A program made the position numbers and the translations under genes. From NCBI GenBank assembly GCA_951799425.1, contig OX637397.1:14530064-14594063 (forward strand): a DNA stretch of 64,000 bases, in the 5' to 3' direction. Under the pieces are notes generated by a model. It was not told the origin of the DNA and ran no database searches. It saw nothing but the letters and a program-made list of their open reading frames with translations. The DNA comes from Ilex aquifolium (taxonomy: Eukaryota > Streptophyta > Magnoliopsida > Aquifoliales > Aquifoliaceae). Shown in pieces: positions 44,206-57,029 of this stretch (position 1 is the stretch's first letter; every line of letters starts with the position of its first letter).

Positions 44206-45278
44206 TTACAACCCAATATTCTTTTTGGGCTATAAATGTAATAGAGACTCTGAAACCTGGTATTTGCACGTGTCATGGCAGATCTGAGATGGGGATTTTG
44301 GGATTTGTTGATGAGGTATTAACTTTTGGAACTGTGAAACGGTGATACAACAACACAGAAACAAGAAAGAGGATAAAAAGGTCAGTATATTTTTGAAAAA
44401 GGAAATGGAATTGAGCAAGAAAAAAACACGAAGGTTATAAGCACAGAATAAGTAAAACCAGGGTTAGAAGGTGAATAAACACATTATAATTCAAATTGGG
44501 ATTCAAATAATCTTACCACGTGAATCATATCACAAACGTGAAACTCTGCATGGCGTGTAAACATTGTTTGATCAAAATAAATCAATCAAATCCTAATTTC
44601 AAGATCTAAAACAATTATGATTTTCACATACTCATAATATTCATAATGTAGAATTAATAACATCATAATCAACATACATAGAACCATTATTGCAAATCTT
44701 GAATTACTTGATCAAAAATTGAACCATCATTTGGTGTAGCCCAAAAATCAATTTCTCTCTTCCGACCTTTATTCTTACGATACACAACTCGATGAGATAT
44801 GTGTATATTTATAGGTAGAGAGACCGATTCCCTAGTTCAACATAAACCTCACTTCCAATCAAAGTAGGACATCAAGAAACCACTTCTTCTCATTGATCAA
44901 TTAGAAACCATTAGTTATTCCGGTTAGATTAAGATTAGTAACCTTATCATTATCTAACCCAAATTAATTATCTGATAATAATCAGTAAAATCACATGTGT
45001 CAAATCATGTGGGCCACATTATTTCTTACATGGTGAACAATACAAATGTTTTAGGACGCGAATATTGCTGCTTTTACTTCTAGAACTTAATGTTACTTCA
45101 ACCTAATTTATTTTTAGATACGGTCAATTATTCCATCCAAAGTAGTTGTGGGTTTGAATGTTAGAAAAATTTATCTGCCAAATCAACCACAATAATGAAT
45201 TAGATTAACAAATTATGTTAAGATGTTAAATCTAAATAGAATTACTGACATATTATAATACTATGTATCCATGCAATG
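44206..45278. other. noncoding
   Basis: AT-rich. GATACACAACTCGATGAG...TATATTTATAGG (about 44770-44815) resembles a copia LTR promoter but no partner is seen. No gene recognised. Confidence 0.3.
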
Positions 45279-46024
45279 TGCAAGGGATGATTTCCAACAA
45301 TAAGTGAGGCAACGATAGCTAAATGGATCACCCTAGAATTCTTGGGACATCGAAAAGGTTAGAAAGGGGTTGGAGGATTCTCCGGCGTATCCCCTCTAAC
45401 TCTTAAGTCAGTTGGTGTTTGAAAGAGAGGATCTAACAACTACTGTATTGTGCTTACTCACACTTGCGTACTTGAGGCCCAAATCTTGGGATATTTATAC
45501 CTTGAGGGGGTGCTGATGTGAATTACTTGCAATGATGTCCAATCTGAAAGGTCTAACATATTTTTGGGAGGGAATTCCTCACGTTGGTCCATGTGTACAG
45601 AGGGATAGTCGTGTCAGAGGCTGCTTAATCAAAAAAAACTCTCCATCTCGTCGTAGAGTGGCTTCAAGCCATGCATTTACTAGGCTTAGGGATAACTTGC
45701 AAGTGGTTGGGGTCAAAGGTGGAATGATTACCCGGTTCAGGGACAAGCATTCAATAATGACATCCCTTGAAGTATCACCCGATTAGTCCACGTGTGCAAG
45801 AGTTATGCCTCTTTGTCAATATGCATCGGGCTTTGTGTTGGTACCCACGTGAAGATGACGATGCAGTCGACATTCTCTATCCCTTGTCATGTCAGTCAAT
45901 TTGACTAATGTTAGTAAATGCTTGTAATGGTAAGGACATTAATGCAATCAGGCTTAGGAGCATACCGAACCCTGGGTGTTCTTGAGCTTGGTATGGTCCA
46001 AGTGCTTTACTCGGGCTATAGCCA
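45279..46024 (-). repeat. E4 3' LTR
   Basis: Shares with 52553-53235 a series of blocks such as CATCTCGTCGTAGA, GCATTTACTAGGCTTA, ATCCCTTGTCATGTC and TGGTCCAAGTGCTT. It is longer by one inserted stretch (about 45470-45530). Ends are approximate. Confidence 0.75.
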
Positions 46025-47399
46025 TTTCAAGGGAAAACAAGTAAAAGGTGGGCTATGTCTTTGGTCCACATGTCCTTTACAGATAGGTCTGTCGAATTAT
46101 GTCCTACCAATTGCCCCTAGCCTTTGGTTTTCTTACATCATGATCCACTGGCAGGAAGGGATTGAAGGATTCCTTTGAACGTCGATCATTGGGAACCATT
46201 ATTGCAAGATTTGCTGCCCATTTTTGGATTCTTATTAAATGCGCCATTTCCATCAGTAACCGGAGTAACGATGACAAGGGGTATAAGTACCATAGGGTCT
46301 ATAGACATTAGCTTCATTTTCATTTTTGCAACCTTCAAAGTGGTTTGAGAGCTTGAGCATCCCTCGACGAAGAATACAAAGGTTGATAGTCAACTATATC
46401 AAGTTGCTTGATTTTTCTTCTTGCCCCACAGTTTTATTTTTTAGATAAAGCCCAAATAATGTTGATCGGCCTGAAAAATACAGAGGCTAGCAGTCAACTA
46501 TATCAAGTTGCTTGATTTTTCTTCTTGCACCACCATTATATCAAGTAGATAAAGCCCAATTAGTCACCAATTTTAGGGCAAAATATCGTTTAGCGGCTGA
46601 TGAACAAACCATAAGTTGCGAGCTAAAGCCGAATGAGAATTTTTTATTATGTTCTCTTCTCTTCAGTCGATGCAAGGCTTTCAAGCCATTTTAACTTTAT
46701 TTTTACTTTTCTATTGCTTTTGCTTGAGTGGACACAAAGCCCATTTTGTTTTGATGCAATGTTTATTTTTTAAGAATTGCCATCAATTTCACTTGGGACC
46801 GAGGGGCCCCAAAAGGCGACCCCCAACATGTGGGATGTTACCCTCCTCATAGGAGGAGTATCCCTTCGCGTATTTGGGCACAATGCTCTAACAAGATTCA
46901 AGATTATCCTGCCTGGGGCCATGGCCCTGGTTTGGGTGCATATGTCTTCCACCTGGAGCATGGACCAAACGACTAAGCTCGAGGCTCATGTTAAATCAGT
47001 ATTGCCAAAAAAAATTGATCATTATTCTACATCAAAAGTTTGTACATCGTTTTAATAAAAGAATTTTTACAAGTTCTCCACATTCCATGATCAGGGGACG
47101 AGGTTGCCCTCTAGGTCTTCTAATTTGTTGGAACCCGAACCTCCCACTGACAACACTTCGTAAGGCACTTCTCAGTTGAGACTAAGCTTTACATCAGTTG
47201 GTTCTCAAGTATTCCTGACAACTGCTCAAAGTACTAGGTCTCCCACTTGGAATTCTTGAGCTCAAACCTTCTTCTTGTACTGCCTTGTCAATTCTACCTA
47301 GTACTTAGTGAGTTAAATTGCAGCGAGCGAGCTCCTTTCTTCGGTTAGGTCATGGTCTCGTGCCACTTGTTGGTCATTCATGCCTATCTCGAAAGCTTG
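46025..47399 (-). other. E4 region between integrase and 3' LTR
   Basis: No domain recognised. A phrase of about 40 bp containing ATATCAAGTTGCTTGATTTT occurs twice (about 46396 and 46497), a local duplication. Confidence 0.45.
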
Positions 47400-50300
47400 A
47401 CTTCTGATTGTCTAGAAGCTAACCCGAGAGGTATTGTTGCATCCATCCTACAATCCAATGCATAAGTTGTCTCCCCTATTGAGCTTCGGAGCGTCATTTA
47501 GTATGCCCATAATACATTGAGCAATTCTTAGGTCCACCTCCCTTTTTCTTTCTCAGCCTTTTCTTCATCTCATTAAGAATGGTCTTATTGGAGATAAGAC
47601 CGTGGCTTGGCCCTACCATTTGGAGTAAGATGGGGTCAAGTAGTAGTTTCTGAAGTAGAAGCCTTCGTAAAATTGTTTGAAGGACCACTATTAAATTGGG
47701 GATCATTATCGCACACTTGGCATTAGGGTATTTCAAATCAGGTGATAATGTTCTTCAATTCGAACCTTTTAGTGTTTGTATCTCAAACGTGAGACAAGGA
47801 CTCATCTTCTACCCACTATGTGAAGTAGTCTATTGTTAATAACAAGAATCTTTTGTTAATCGAGACCTTAGGAAAGGGCCCGACGATGTCTAGCCCCCAT
47901 TGAGCAAAAAAAACACAGAATTGTAAGGGGGTTGAGGTCCTTTATTGACTGTCTAATGATGGCGGAAATTTTTTGCCACTTAACATATTTCTAAACATAT
48001 TGTTGGGCATTTTTCTGTGTATAAGACCACCAGTACCCCTACAAGATAGCTCAACGGGCTAGTGACTAACTGCCCATGTGGCTTCCGTATATCCCTTCAT
48101 AGATTTCAAAAAGTAAAGGAGACTTGCTATAGTCAAGCCATTTCTAGTTTGGCGAGACCCAAAATCTAGGATTTTTAAGCCTGACCTTATAAGCCTACTT
48201 GCTACAGTCAGGCAGTTCTCCCCATGTTGAGATACTTGATTAAAGGGTCCATCTAACCCAAAGGGGTTTTATCAGCTAAAACTTCGAGGGACTCGGTTAG
48301 AATGGGTTCACTAATTTGATTCATGATCAGTTAGGGGTTATCCTTGAGGTGAATTTTGGGAAGCGCCGAGGCTAAACAAGCCAGGGCGTTGGCATGGTTG
48401 TTTTTGTCCAACGAGACCTGTGTGATAAGTATTTCCTTGAAATCTACCATCATTGCATGTGCTCTCTAGTGATATGCTTTCATCTTGGGATCTTGAGCAT
48501 CAAAGTCCCTGTTAATTTGATTCATCATCAGTTAGAATTCAAAGAATGCCTGTAAGCAATCATCCCTCGACCATTCTTGCCTTGTCGAGACACAAGATGA
48601 GGGCCTCGTACTTAGCTTAATTGTTCGAGGCTCAAAACCCGAGCCTTATTGCCTGCTCGATTGTAGATCCCCTCAAGGCATGATCCATCTACATACAATC
48701 TCTAGGCACCGTATGAGGCTTTAGAGGACTACTTTTCTTCAAGGTATGGTTCTGGATGGGTAAATTCTATAATGAAGTCAGTCAAAACTTGGCCCTTTTT
48801 TGGATATTTTGGGCTTGTAATGCATGTCAAATTCCCCGATCTTTGCAACCCACTTGGCAATCATGCCTGATAGGTCTATCTTTCGGAACATAGCCTTCAA
48901 AGACTGATTAGTAAGCATGACAATGGGGTGTGCATAGAAGTAGTGTTCCAATTTCCTAGTTGAAGTCAATAGGGCTAGGGTGACCGCCTCTGATGGGAGA
49001 TGGCTGGTTGTAGGATCCAAAAGGAATTTACTTATATAAAAAATAGGTTTATGCTCTAAGGCATGTTCCCTGACTAGTGCCCAATTAACTTCATAGTTTG
49101 ACAATGCCACGTAAAGGAAGAGTGCCTCCTCAGGCTCCGACACCAAGAGTGTGAAAGGCTACTCCAAGTACCCTTTTATCCCTTGCGAAGTTTGGCCATA
49201 TTCATTTTCCCATACGTCTTTCTAGGTTTTCTTTAAGTCTTGAAGAAGGGCTTACATTTATCCGAGTACCTGAAAATGAAGCGAATAAGGGTGACTACCA
49301 TCCTAGTGAGTTTTTGGATATCTTTGATAGATTGGGTTCTTTGAATCCTTAAAATGGCTTACATCTGGTCGAGGTTGGCTTCAATGACCCAAAAGGTCAC
49401 CAAGTAGCCGAGGAACTTCCCTGAGTTGGTGCGAAATGGGAAATTAGATGTACTTAGTTTCAGCCCATAGTTTTAAAGTATCTGGAAAGTCTCCTGAAGA
49501 TCCCTTAAACTGACCCCCTCGGGATTGGCTCTTGATGCAAGTCATCGATGTAAACCTTCGTAGTGACCTTGATTTGTTACTTGAATATTTTGTTCATCAA
49601 GCATTGATTTGTAGCCCCAGCATTCTTCAGGCTGAACGACATTATTTTTCAATAACAAAAGCCTTGGGTATGAAGGAAGTCTTCTCTTTGTCAAGAACAT
49701 AGAAAGGGATTTGGTGGTATCCTTTCTGGGTGTCGATGAATGTCATCCGCTAGTGCCCCATGGTTGTATCCACTTACTCGTTAACCTTAGGCATTGTATC
49801 ATCGTCCTTTGGGTAGGCTTTGTTGAGATCGGTGAAATCCACACAAACTTGTCACTTTTCAATTTTCTTTTTAGTATAGACCATGTTTTAGAGCCATTTT
49901 AGGAATTAGAATTCTCGGATAGAGTTGACTTCCAAGACCCAATCTAACTCTTCATTCACCGCTTGGGTGTGATAGGGTGCCGACCTTCTTGGTTTCTACT
50001 TGACGGGCTTGAAGGTCAAGTCCATATGAAACTCGTGAAAAATTATTTTAGAGTTTAGTCCTTGCATCCCATATGGGTCCACACAAAAACATAAATATTA
50101 TGTTGGAGAAAATTGAGCATCTCTCTTGCTCGATTGGGGTTAGTGAAGACTTGATCAAAAAGAATTTGTCCTTACCTCCGGGTGAAGGTAGACAATTGAA
50201 AACTCCTATATTATCCAATCGGCCAACTCTACCTAGGGCTCATCAATGTCGAGTCGATAGAACATTGATAGCTATTTCGCTAGCACGGCCTCAGAGTTCA

Positions 50301-50740
50301 GCTATTTGGCTTTGTCTGTGACCCTGGTCTTCACCACATCATAGAAAAAGCTTTTGGATGGTGCTGGTCCCCACATATCTCCATTGATTCCACAAGGGTA
50401 GAGAACTTTAATTTTTGGTGCTATGAAGAAAGAACTATCTTTATGGCATGGATTTAGGTCCTCCCTATGATGACATTATATGCAGATTTTGAATCAATAA
50501 CAACAAATTCTACTGGAAAGGTGATGATCTGGGCCATCACTAGTAGGGTAATCTTGTCAAGGGGAAAGGCGTACGACCAATTGAAACCCACTATTGGGTT
50601 TCATTCGTTTCATGTCACTGGGTTTGAACCCCTCTTTTGGAAAAGGTTTTTGTACATCATTTTAGAAAAATATTTCCAAATTTACTTGAACAAGCTTGAC
50701 AACAAACTTCACTACCCTTAGGGTGATGATCAAGGCATCC
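47400..50740 (-). pseudogene. pol: E4 pol remnants
   Basis: On the minus strand in order: protease end (SAYNVIIGR, about 50490); RT with VDFTDLNKAYPKD (about 49850), a FIDTQKGYHQIPF-like segment, FSLKNAG and YIDDL (about 49550); RT-linked RNase H (49146-48778: LVREHALEHKPIFYISKFLL, LTNQSLKAMFRKIDLSG); second RNase H (LYVDGSC at about 48690 to NALACLASALP at about 48370); integrase scraps with CDNDPQF (about 47700) and a NGRA/ETTYAL segment. Many stops and frame changes break every part. Confidence 0.8.
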
Positions 50741-50929
50741 TCGTGGGAAGGCCAACACCTACTAGGTCGGTATCTATAAACACAATGGATTTTGCATCTG
50801 TGTGGGTTTTCTTCAGGATATGCTCCTCTGTCCCGTCGTCATCAATATTCCTGGCTTGGGCAACCCACTATAGCTTGACTTGTAAGGAGTTACAAGTCGA
50901 TCGTTCATATGGGAAGATGTGGATTACAT

Positions 50930-51760
50930 CAATGACAATAGTGGCCTCCTAGGTAGGGAGAATGTTTCTCACCCTCTCGGAATTTTTTATTATCTATGAA
51001 CTCGCTTAGGTGACCCTCCTTCTCTAGGAAGGCCTTATAGACTCGACAATCCTTCATGAGGTGCTGAGTGTCCTCATGATAGGAACACAAAAGAGTTGAG
51101 TTCCTAGTGGACGGGTCGTCTTGCATCTTTGGGACCATTTGAATAAGGGCTCCTTGTTGACATATGTTCCTTGAAAACTGTGTAGATCCTCTTGAAGGAT
51201 AACTCCATGGGGCTTTTGGAGGATCCCCTCTTCTTTCCAATTTGGTCTTTTTACTTCTTTTATTGGAAATGGAGACTTTTCTTTAGGCCTCGATCGTGTC
51301 ATCCTCGACCTTGGTGTATTTGATAGTACCAGTCATCAGGTGTCCCATGCAAGTCAGGTTTCTCTTGGTTAAGGACCAATAAAGATCAATTTCCCAAGAT
51401 TGCCTAAGCTTAAAAGAGGCGGTTGTCATCACCTCCATGCAGCCTTCCACTTCGTCCACTTTGTTTAATTCCTTCAACTATCTCAAAGTTTCCCCTTACT
51501 TTTATTGCAAGGTTAGAAGGGTCTCGATGTCTTTCGGTTGCTTGCTTCTGGTGATGAATTGAACTATGAACAGCTTGAATCTTCTGATTTTATGACTGAA
51601 TAGATTTGCAGAGAAGACTCACGTACCACTTCATGGCATTGTCCCTGAGGTTCATCGGGAAGACCCTGCATAAGAGCTTTTCATTGGTATTGTAGAGAGA
51701 CATAAGTTGTTTATATTGACCTTAAGTTGGGGAAATACATACTTCTTGGGCATCTCAAAT
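50930..51760 (-). pseudogene. gag: E4 gag remnant
   Basis: The minus strand encodes a gag core (RVFPMNLRDNAMKWYVSLL, about 51640) and a zinc knuckle of the same CX2HX4HX4C form as E1 (CSYHEDTQHLMKDC, about 51100-51060) followed by KAFLEKEGHLSEFI. Stops and frameshifts separate them. Confidence 0.8.
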
Positions 51761-52552
51761 TCTCGTATGCTTCGAATAAACAGGATTTCACAGGATTATC
51801 CTCTGTGGCTCGTCTCCGTGCCCTGATCTCGTGGGGGGCCTACCATCGTAAAGCAAGACAGGGGCACATGTCTCTTTCCAGTCTTTGGTTCTTGGCATCA
51901 TTCATCTATGCCCCTTGGTCTACCTGGCTATTGGCCTCTTCTATCCTTGACAAAGACTATGGATCCTACTCTGGAGTCCTTCCTCTTAGTGCATTGGGAG
52001 AGTTGGTGGCAGATGTCATTTTTGGATAGGGATGTAGCTCGTTTCCCTCTCCAGCCCGGATTCCCATCCCCCAACGGGTGTTCTCATTTGGAGCTATGAG
52101 AGTCCTTCACCTTCTAACTTAGACAGTGATGAAGGTCTCCCAAGGATAAGTCTCTATATGTTTGATCCTAGGAATATTGCTTATTTGTGCTCAGGTTGTT
52201 TGCTCCTTTGCTGAGGTGGTTCACACCCCCGGATGTCGCAGTCCACTGTTCAAAGTCATCATTTGCCAGCTTTTTATCGATCACACCTATGAGCTCTCAG
52301 GCAAGGGGTCCTCCCCCTCACCATTTTAAGCTTTAATTAGTGTTTCCGAGTACACTAGCTACTAGGAGATCTAAAGTGAATTGTCTTACGATGGTTCCCT
52401 GGAATTGGAGGCCAAAGACACGAGGAAGTGATTGGTCCTCCTATTTCGATCTGGGGGACTGTCTTCTGCATGGTTCTGTGAATGGGTGTTCGGCATGGTG
52501 ATTACTATGATGGGAGAACTGTGTTCGTAATTTCCCACAAATGTTATCGAAT
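51761..52552 (-). other. E4 leader and gag N-terminal region
   Basis: No domain is recognised. The segment next to the LTR (52510-52552) holds the remnant primer site with TTTGTGGGAA. Confidence 0.45.
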
Positions 52553-53235
52553 TGCATGGGATGGTTCCCAGCAATCAATAAGGTAGCGACACCTGGATGG
52601 ATCACATTGGAATTTTTGCAAGATCGAAAAGGCTAGGAAGAAGGCTTGAGGATTCTATGATGGATCCCCTCTGATGCCTAAGTTAGTTGGTGTTTGAGAG
52701 ATAAGATACGAAAGCTATTGTGTTTTGTTTACTCACTTGTTGTAATGATGTCCAAGCCGACAGGCCTGACAGCCTTTTGGGAGTGAATTCCTCCCATTGG
52801 TCTTTGTGTACAACGGGGTAGTCATGTTAGTGGCAACCTAATTAGAAAAAGCCCCCATCTCGTCGTAGACTAGCTTTGAGCCGTGCATTTACTAGGCTTA
52901 AGGATAGCTTGCAGGTGGTCAAAGAAAAAATTGGAATGCTGGCCCAACTCAAGGCTAAGCATTAAGTCATGACATCCCTCTGAATATCACGCGATTGGTC
53001 CGCTTGAGCGAGGGTCATGCCGTCTCTGCCAATGTGCATGGGGCTCTGTGTTTGTTCCAAATGAAAAAGGCAATGTAACTGCCATTCTTTATCCCTTGTC
53101 ATGTCTGTCGATTCTATTGACATCAGTAAGTCCCAATAATAGTAGGTACAATAATGCACTTGGGTCTGAGAGCATATCAAACTATGGGGTTCCCGAGCTT
53201 TGTATGGTCCAAGTGCTTCATTCGAACAATGCACA
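52553..53235 (-). repeat. E4 5' LTR
   Basis: See 45279-46024. On the plus strand it begins TGCATGGGATGGTTCCC. CAATG occurs at both outer borders (45274-45278 and 53227-53231), a possible target duplication that would shorten this LTR. Confidence 0.75.
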
Positions 53236-53757
53236 CTTTTATACTATAAGTAAAATATGAATAACTAGTTCAAATATTTATTGTGGTTAAAATAGAAATA
53301 GATGGTTAAAATATAAATTTTACTAAAATATAAATTGTAAGATTAATAATGGATAGCTATTTATGAAGGAGCAGGAAGATTCTACCAAAATATTTGAAAA
53401 TAAATAGAGAATCCGGATGAAAGAAATCCCTTATGATGCTTACTACCACTTGATCGTCATGTTTTCTCCCAATTGGAGAAGATGTTGGAAAATTAGTAAC
53501 CTTGCTTGAAATGGAAGACTTTCTAGATTAATAAGCCACCATGCATATTTAATTCTCTAAATACATTAATAATCTCATAATCCATCCCAACCAATAATCT
53601 ATGTAATAAAGTACAAAGGATTTCAAATCTGTCAAGACATAAAAATGACTTTTATTTTTCGCGGCACAGATCGCCTCACAATTATGTATGTTTTGATCCA
53701 CTGGTTGAAAATATATATAATAAAGTACAAAGATTTCAAATACCCCAAGACATAAAA
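53236..53757. other. noncoding
   Basis: AT-rich; AAAGTACAAAGGATTTCAAAT and a near copy occur at about 53607 and 53714, each followed by AGACATAAAAAT. No gene. Confidence 0.35.
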
Positions 53758-53905
53758 ATCACACACACACACACACACTCTAATACACAAAAAATACACA
53801 CATACTAACACACAAAAGAAAAAAACACAAACACATTTAATAACACACCAAAATACATACACACTAATACACACACACACACACACATACAATACACACA
53901 AATAC
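53758..53905. repeat. AC-rich microsatellite
   Basis: Pure (CA)n runs at 53760-53778 and 53870-53888 with CACATACTAACACAC variants between. Frames over it are by-products. Confidence 0.9.
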
Positions 53906-54355
53906 ACTAGTCCCGAACTCATCCCTCGACCCCGGACCCGACCACAGACTCGACTCTAGACCCAGACATAACCCAGAACCCCACCTTAGACCTAGACCCT
54001 AATACCCAACCTGGACCCAAACTCGATCGCAGACCAACACCCGACCCTAGACCTGAACCTAGACTTGCACTTGACCTCGGACTCGTCCCGCACCCGGATT
54101 GCGGACCTGACCCAGAACCCATACCCAACCTCAAAGCCGGATCTGTACTTGAATTTGGAAGCGACCTTGGACTTGGACTCGACTTAGAGACTAGGCCCGA
54201 ACTTGACAATGACCTAGCCCCAGCCCCAGCCCCAGCCCCAGCCCCAGAACTAGACCCCGGACCGGACTCGGACACGGACCTAGACCCGGACCCGACACCA
54301 ACCCCAAACCTAGATCCGACCTCGACCCAGACCCTGAGCCCGACCCGATCCTAGA
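53906..54355. repeat. degenerate hexanucleotide satellite (GACCCG/GACCTA type)
   Basis: About 450 bp of six-base units in phase: GACCCG, GACTCG, GACCTA, GAACCC and, at 54212-54246, a perfect run of CCAGCC. The minus-strand frame 53919-54275 (Ser/Gly-rich) simply reflects the repeat. Confidence 0.85.
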
Positions 54356-54703
54356 CTTGGGTAATAGTTTTCATTAGAATTGAATTAGAAATTGATTTGA
54401 ATTCTAACGATGACTTATATAAATTTCAGCGAATGCTTGATGCTTGAGTAATGCTAACAATTCAAATACGTTAGATATATGACTTGTATTTTTGGCATGT
54501 TGTCTACTTTAACTCTTTCATAGTCTCTTCTTTTTTTCTTTTTCTTTTTGTTTAACCCTTTATATGTGAGATTATGATTTGGTTCTTTTTTGTTTTTTAT
54601 TTGAAAGTGCGGATATTTTGGATGTTTTAGATTACCCATTTAAATTGTTGTACAAATGTGAATTTTTGGCACACTATATTGATTTTTTTGTTACTTCGTG
54701 TTT
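54356..54703. other. noncoding
   Basis: AT-rich with T-rich runs; nothing recognised. Confidence 0.3.
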
Positions 54704-55000
54704 TCAGGTACGAACAATTACTAGTCGATAAATATTCATTATCGTGATGTACCCCAGTTTGCATTGAAATTCAAATTTTTGGTTGACCATATCTACTAAT
54801 GTCTTAGAATCCAATTCAACAACAGCCTTGTACTCAAATCCCATGTCATGAATAATAATCTTCAAAGATTTGTAGTAAAGGGATGCCAAGAGAAATGAGA
54901 ACACAATCAAAAACTTTGAATTTCCGTTTTTTCTTCTTTTGCATGTAACTTTCACTATTGCAGATGTAACATCTTTAGGACTGATGACAAGAAGAATCCA
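54704..55000 (-). pseudogene. possible RNase H-like (RVT_3) fragment of a LINE
   Basis: The minus strand encodes ASLYYKSLKIIIHDMGFEYK followed by AVVELDSKTLVDMVNQ. The pattern (helix, G-F, then V-E-x-D-S-K) is that of the RNase H domain at the end of plant LINE polymerases. Only this stretch is recognisable and the rest of the frame is not. Confidence 0.4.
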
Positions 55001-55051
55001 CCTGATCACGTGTAGTGGAATTATTTTCCCAACGTTACGGAGCCATTTCAA

Positions 55052-55582
55052 GTGAGAATCACGGCCGGGATTACAATGATAACGAATCTCGAGGTTTGAG
55101 TGAAATTAAGAAGAAGATCTAAAGTGAAAAGATCTCTCAAATTTACAGAGGTGTTCGGGCCAATTTATGCGCACCTCGACTAATCTCCTTCTCAATTTGA
55201 TCAAATGCAGGTCATTCACGTTGGGACTATTTTCATTAGACTATTTTCCCATGCCGGAAGATGTTCAAATCTTCAAGTTTTTTTTCCCTGGTAAATTGTA
55301 AGCATTGCATAAAGAAAAGAATGGATATCTTGGCTAAAGTCACCTCAGTTTAGGCTTAATGTTTACAAAGTATTAAAGCCTTACAGGTTCTAATAAGCAT
55401 TGCATAGCTACATGAAGATTATAACATTAACCTTAATTCTAGTGATGAGTGTAAATAGTGTTGGTCAAACCAGTTTATATTAAACGACATCATATCCAAA
55501 CGTTTTATTATTTGAAAGAGGAAAGCTGGTCAAGGCAATAAAAACTGAATTGATCAAATGTTTCTGCCATCATTTCACCCTT
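55052..55582. other. noncoding
   Basis: Nothing recognised. Confidence 0.3.
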
Positions 55583-55752
55583 TTGATAATGGAAAATGTT
55601 ATACTTACCAAAATTTTCATCTCAAATAATGTGGCACAATCTCTATCATTAAATATTAATAGGACCCACTTATCTGATGGTGAAAAATAGTGCCACATCA
55701 TTTGAGATGGAGATTTGATAATAAAATTTGGTAAGCATAACATTATCCTTTG
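55583..55752. mobile_element. fold-back MITE
   Basis: AATGTTATACTTACCAAAAT...CATCTCAAATAATGTGGCAC on the left pairs with the reverse complement of the right half (AATGTTATGCTTACCAAATT...CATCTCAAATGATGTGGCAC). About 170 bp in all, nearly a perfect hairpin; the target duplication is unclear. Confidence 0.65.
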
Positions 55753-56649
55753 ACAATTGATCGACATACCTGGATGCCAATTTCATCAAATGATGATGTG
55801 ACAAAAAACAAGATCAAATGATGTGACATTAAGAACAATAAATAGAGGATTTGCTTAATTCGGTAAAAGGTTATCACTTATTTATAGGCACTAGTTAAGA
55901 ATTCCAATTTTAATCCATTACATAAACTTGATCCTAGTAAAAGTGAGATACCAAATAATGGTAAAACTTGGAATGAATTAACCAAATAATGATACCAGAA
56001 ATAGTTTCATGCCTAAAAATACTCTGTAATATAAAAAATTCATCATTAATCATGTAACATTTATATTTTAAATAGAAATTTATTTATTTAATTACGTACT
56101 TTAAAATTAAAGTGTCCAAATAGAAAATAATAATAGATAGGTAGAAGAGAGAGAAAAGACATATATGTGTGCATCAATGGGACTATCTGACATTAAGGGT
56201 CGTGCAGAGAAAATAATATTTTTGGGCAAAAAAAAATTGGAATGAATTTTGAACTATTGGATCAAAATAAATAAAAAATAGATCAATATTAATCATTGTT
56301 GTACTTTTATAAGTTAGAAAATTCAACTTCTCAATAGTCATATTAGATAAATATATTGAAAATTCCTGGTATACTTATAGTGTACCACTTTGTACATTAC
56401 GTTGTGCATCTATTTATTGACATACAAGAAACCAATATGTATACGAATTAGTGTTTCATTTTCTATTGGGATAAAACTATACTTTCTAAATTTGTTTATC
56501 AAATGTTGTATTTCAAATTATGTGTCAAAATACTGTGAACTGAAAGTTTAGTGGAAGTTAGTGGACGACCCACTGATCCCACCACCCACATTAATTTGAA
56601 ATTGAATGAATGATTTGATAAGCATATCATTGCTCTTTCCGTAGTCGTG
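55753..56649. other. noncoding
   Basis: AT-rich; no feature recognised. Confidence 0.3.
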
Positions 56650-56825
56650 AATCACGTCTTCACAACTCAAGAGAAGAAAACTAAGCGTGTTTTCAAAAAG
56701 ACCAGCTGGGCCGATGGTGTTGGAAGAGTCAAAAAGCAGACATTAACTTGACTGGAAACAACAACGTTGTTTGTTGTTTTCCTGCATATGTTTCATGAAC
56801 CTAACGTGCAATGTTGCTTAAGTTA
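56650..56825. repeat. repeat B, inverted copy of 17510-17700
   Basis: In reverse complement it reads AGCAACATTGCACGTTAGG, CATGAAACATATG, AACAACGTTGTTG and TCTTTTTGAAAACACGCTTAG, in the same order as 17513-17660. Confidence 0.65.
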
Positions 56826-57029
56826 GTGGCAACATAATTATATTGTGTGAATGTATGACTTGTATTCCAAGTCTTAGATGGAGTTTTGATATGAGTTTGT
56901 ATTGAACACAAACTCTTGATTGTCTTCTTCACATGGAAGACTTATGTTTTTAAAATACTAATATAACACCACTTGGGAAAATTTTGAATGATCAACATGT
57001 GATATTAATATAACAAAATTATTATTGAC

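Larger units (their letters stand above)
45279..53235 (-). mobile_element. E4: old decayed Tat-lineage Ty3/gypsy element
   Basis: Two related segments, 45279-46024 and 52553-53235, are its LTRs (3' and 5' respectively on the minus strand). Between them, in minus-strand order, are gag (about 51760-50930), protease end, RT, RNase H, second RNase H and integrase scraps. TTTGTGGGAA next to the 5' LTR corresponds to the primer site tail of E1. All parts have many stops and frameshifts and the LTRs are visibly divergent, so it is much older than E1. Target duplication is not certain. It lacks an E1-like antisense gene as far as I can see. Confidence 0.85.

Noticed and set aside
45274-53231. CAATG as a firm target duplication of E4
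   Set aside because: Using it would leave the 5' LTR without a TG start; the E4 borders are too decayed to decide.
53919-54275. Ser/Gly-rich minus-strand protein
   Set aside because: Direct translation of the hexanucleotide satellite.
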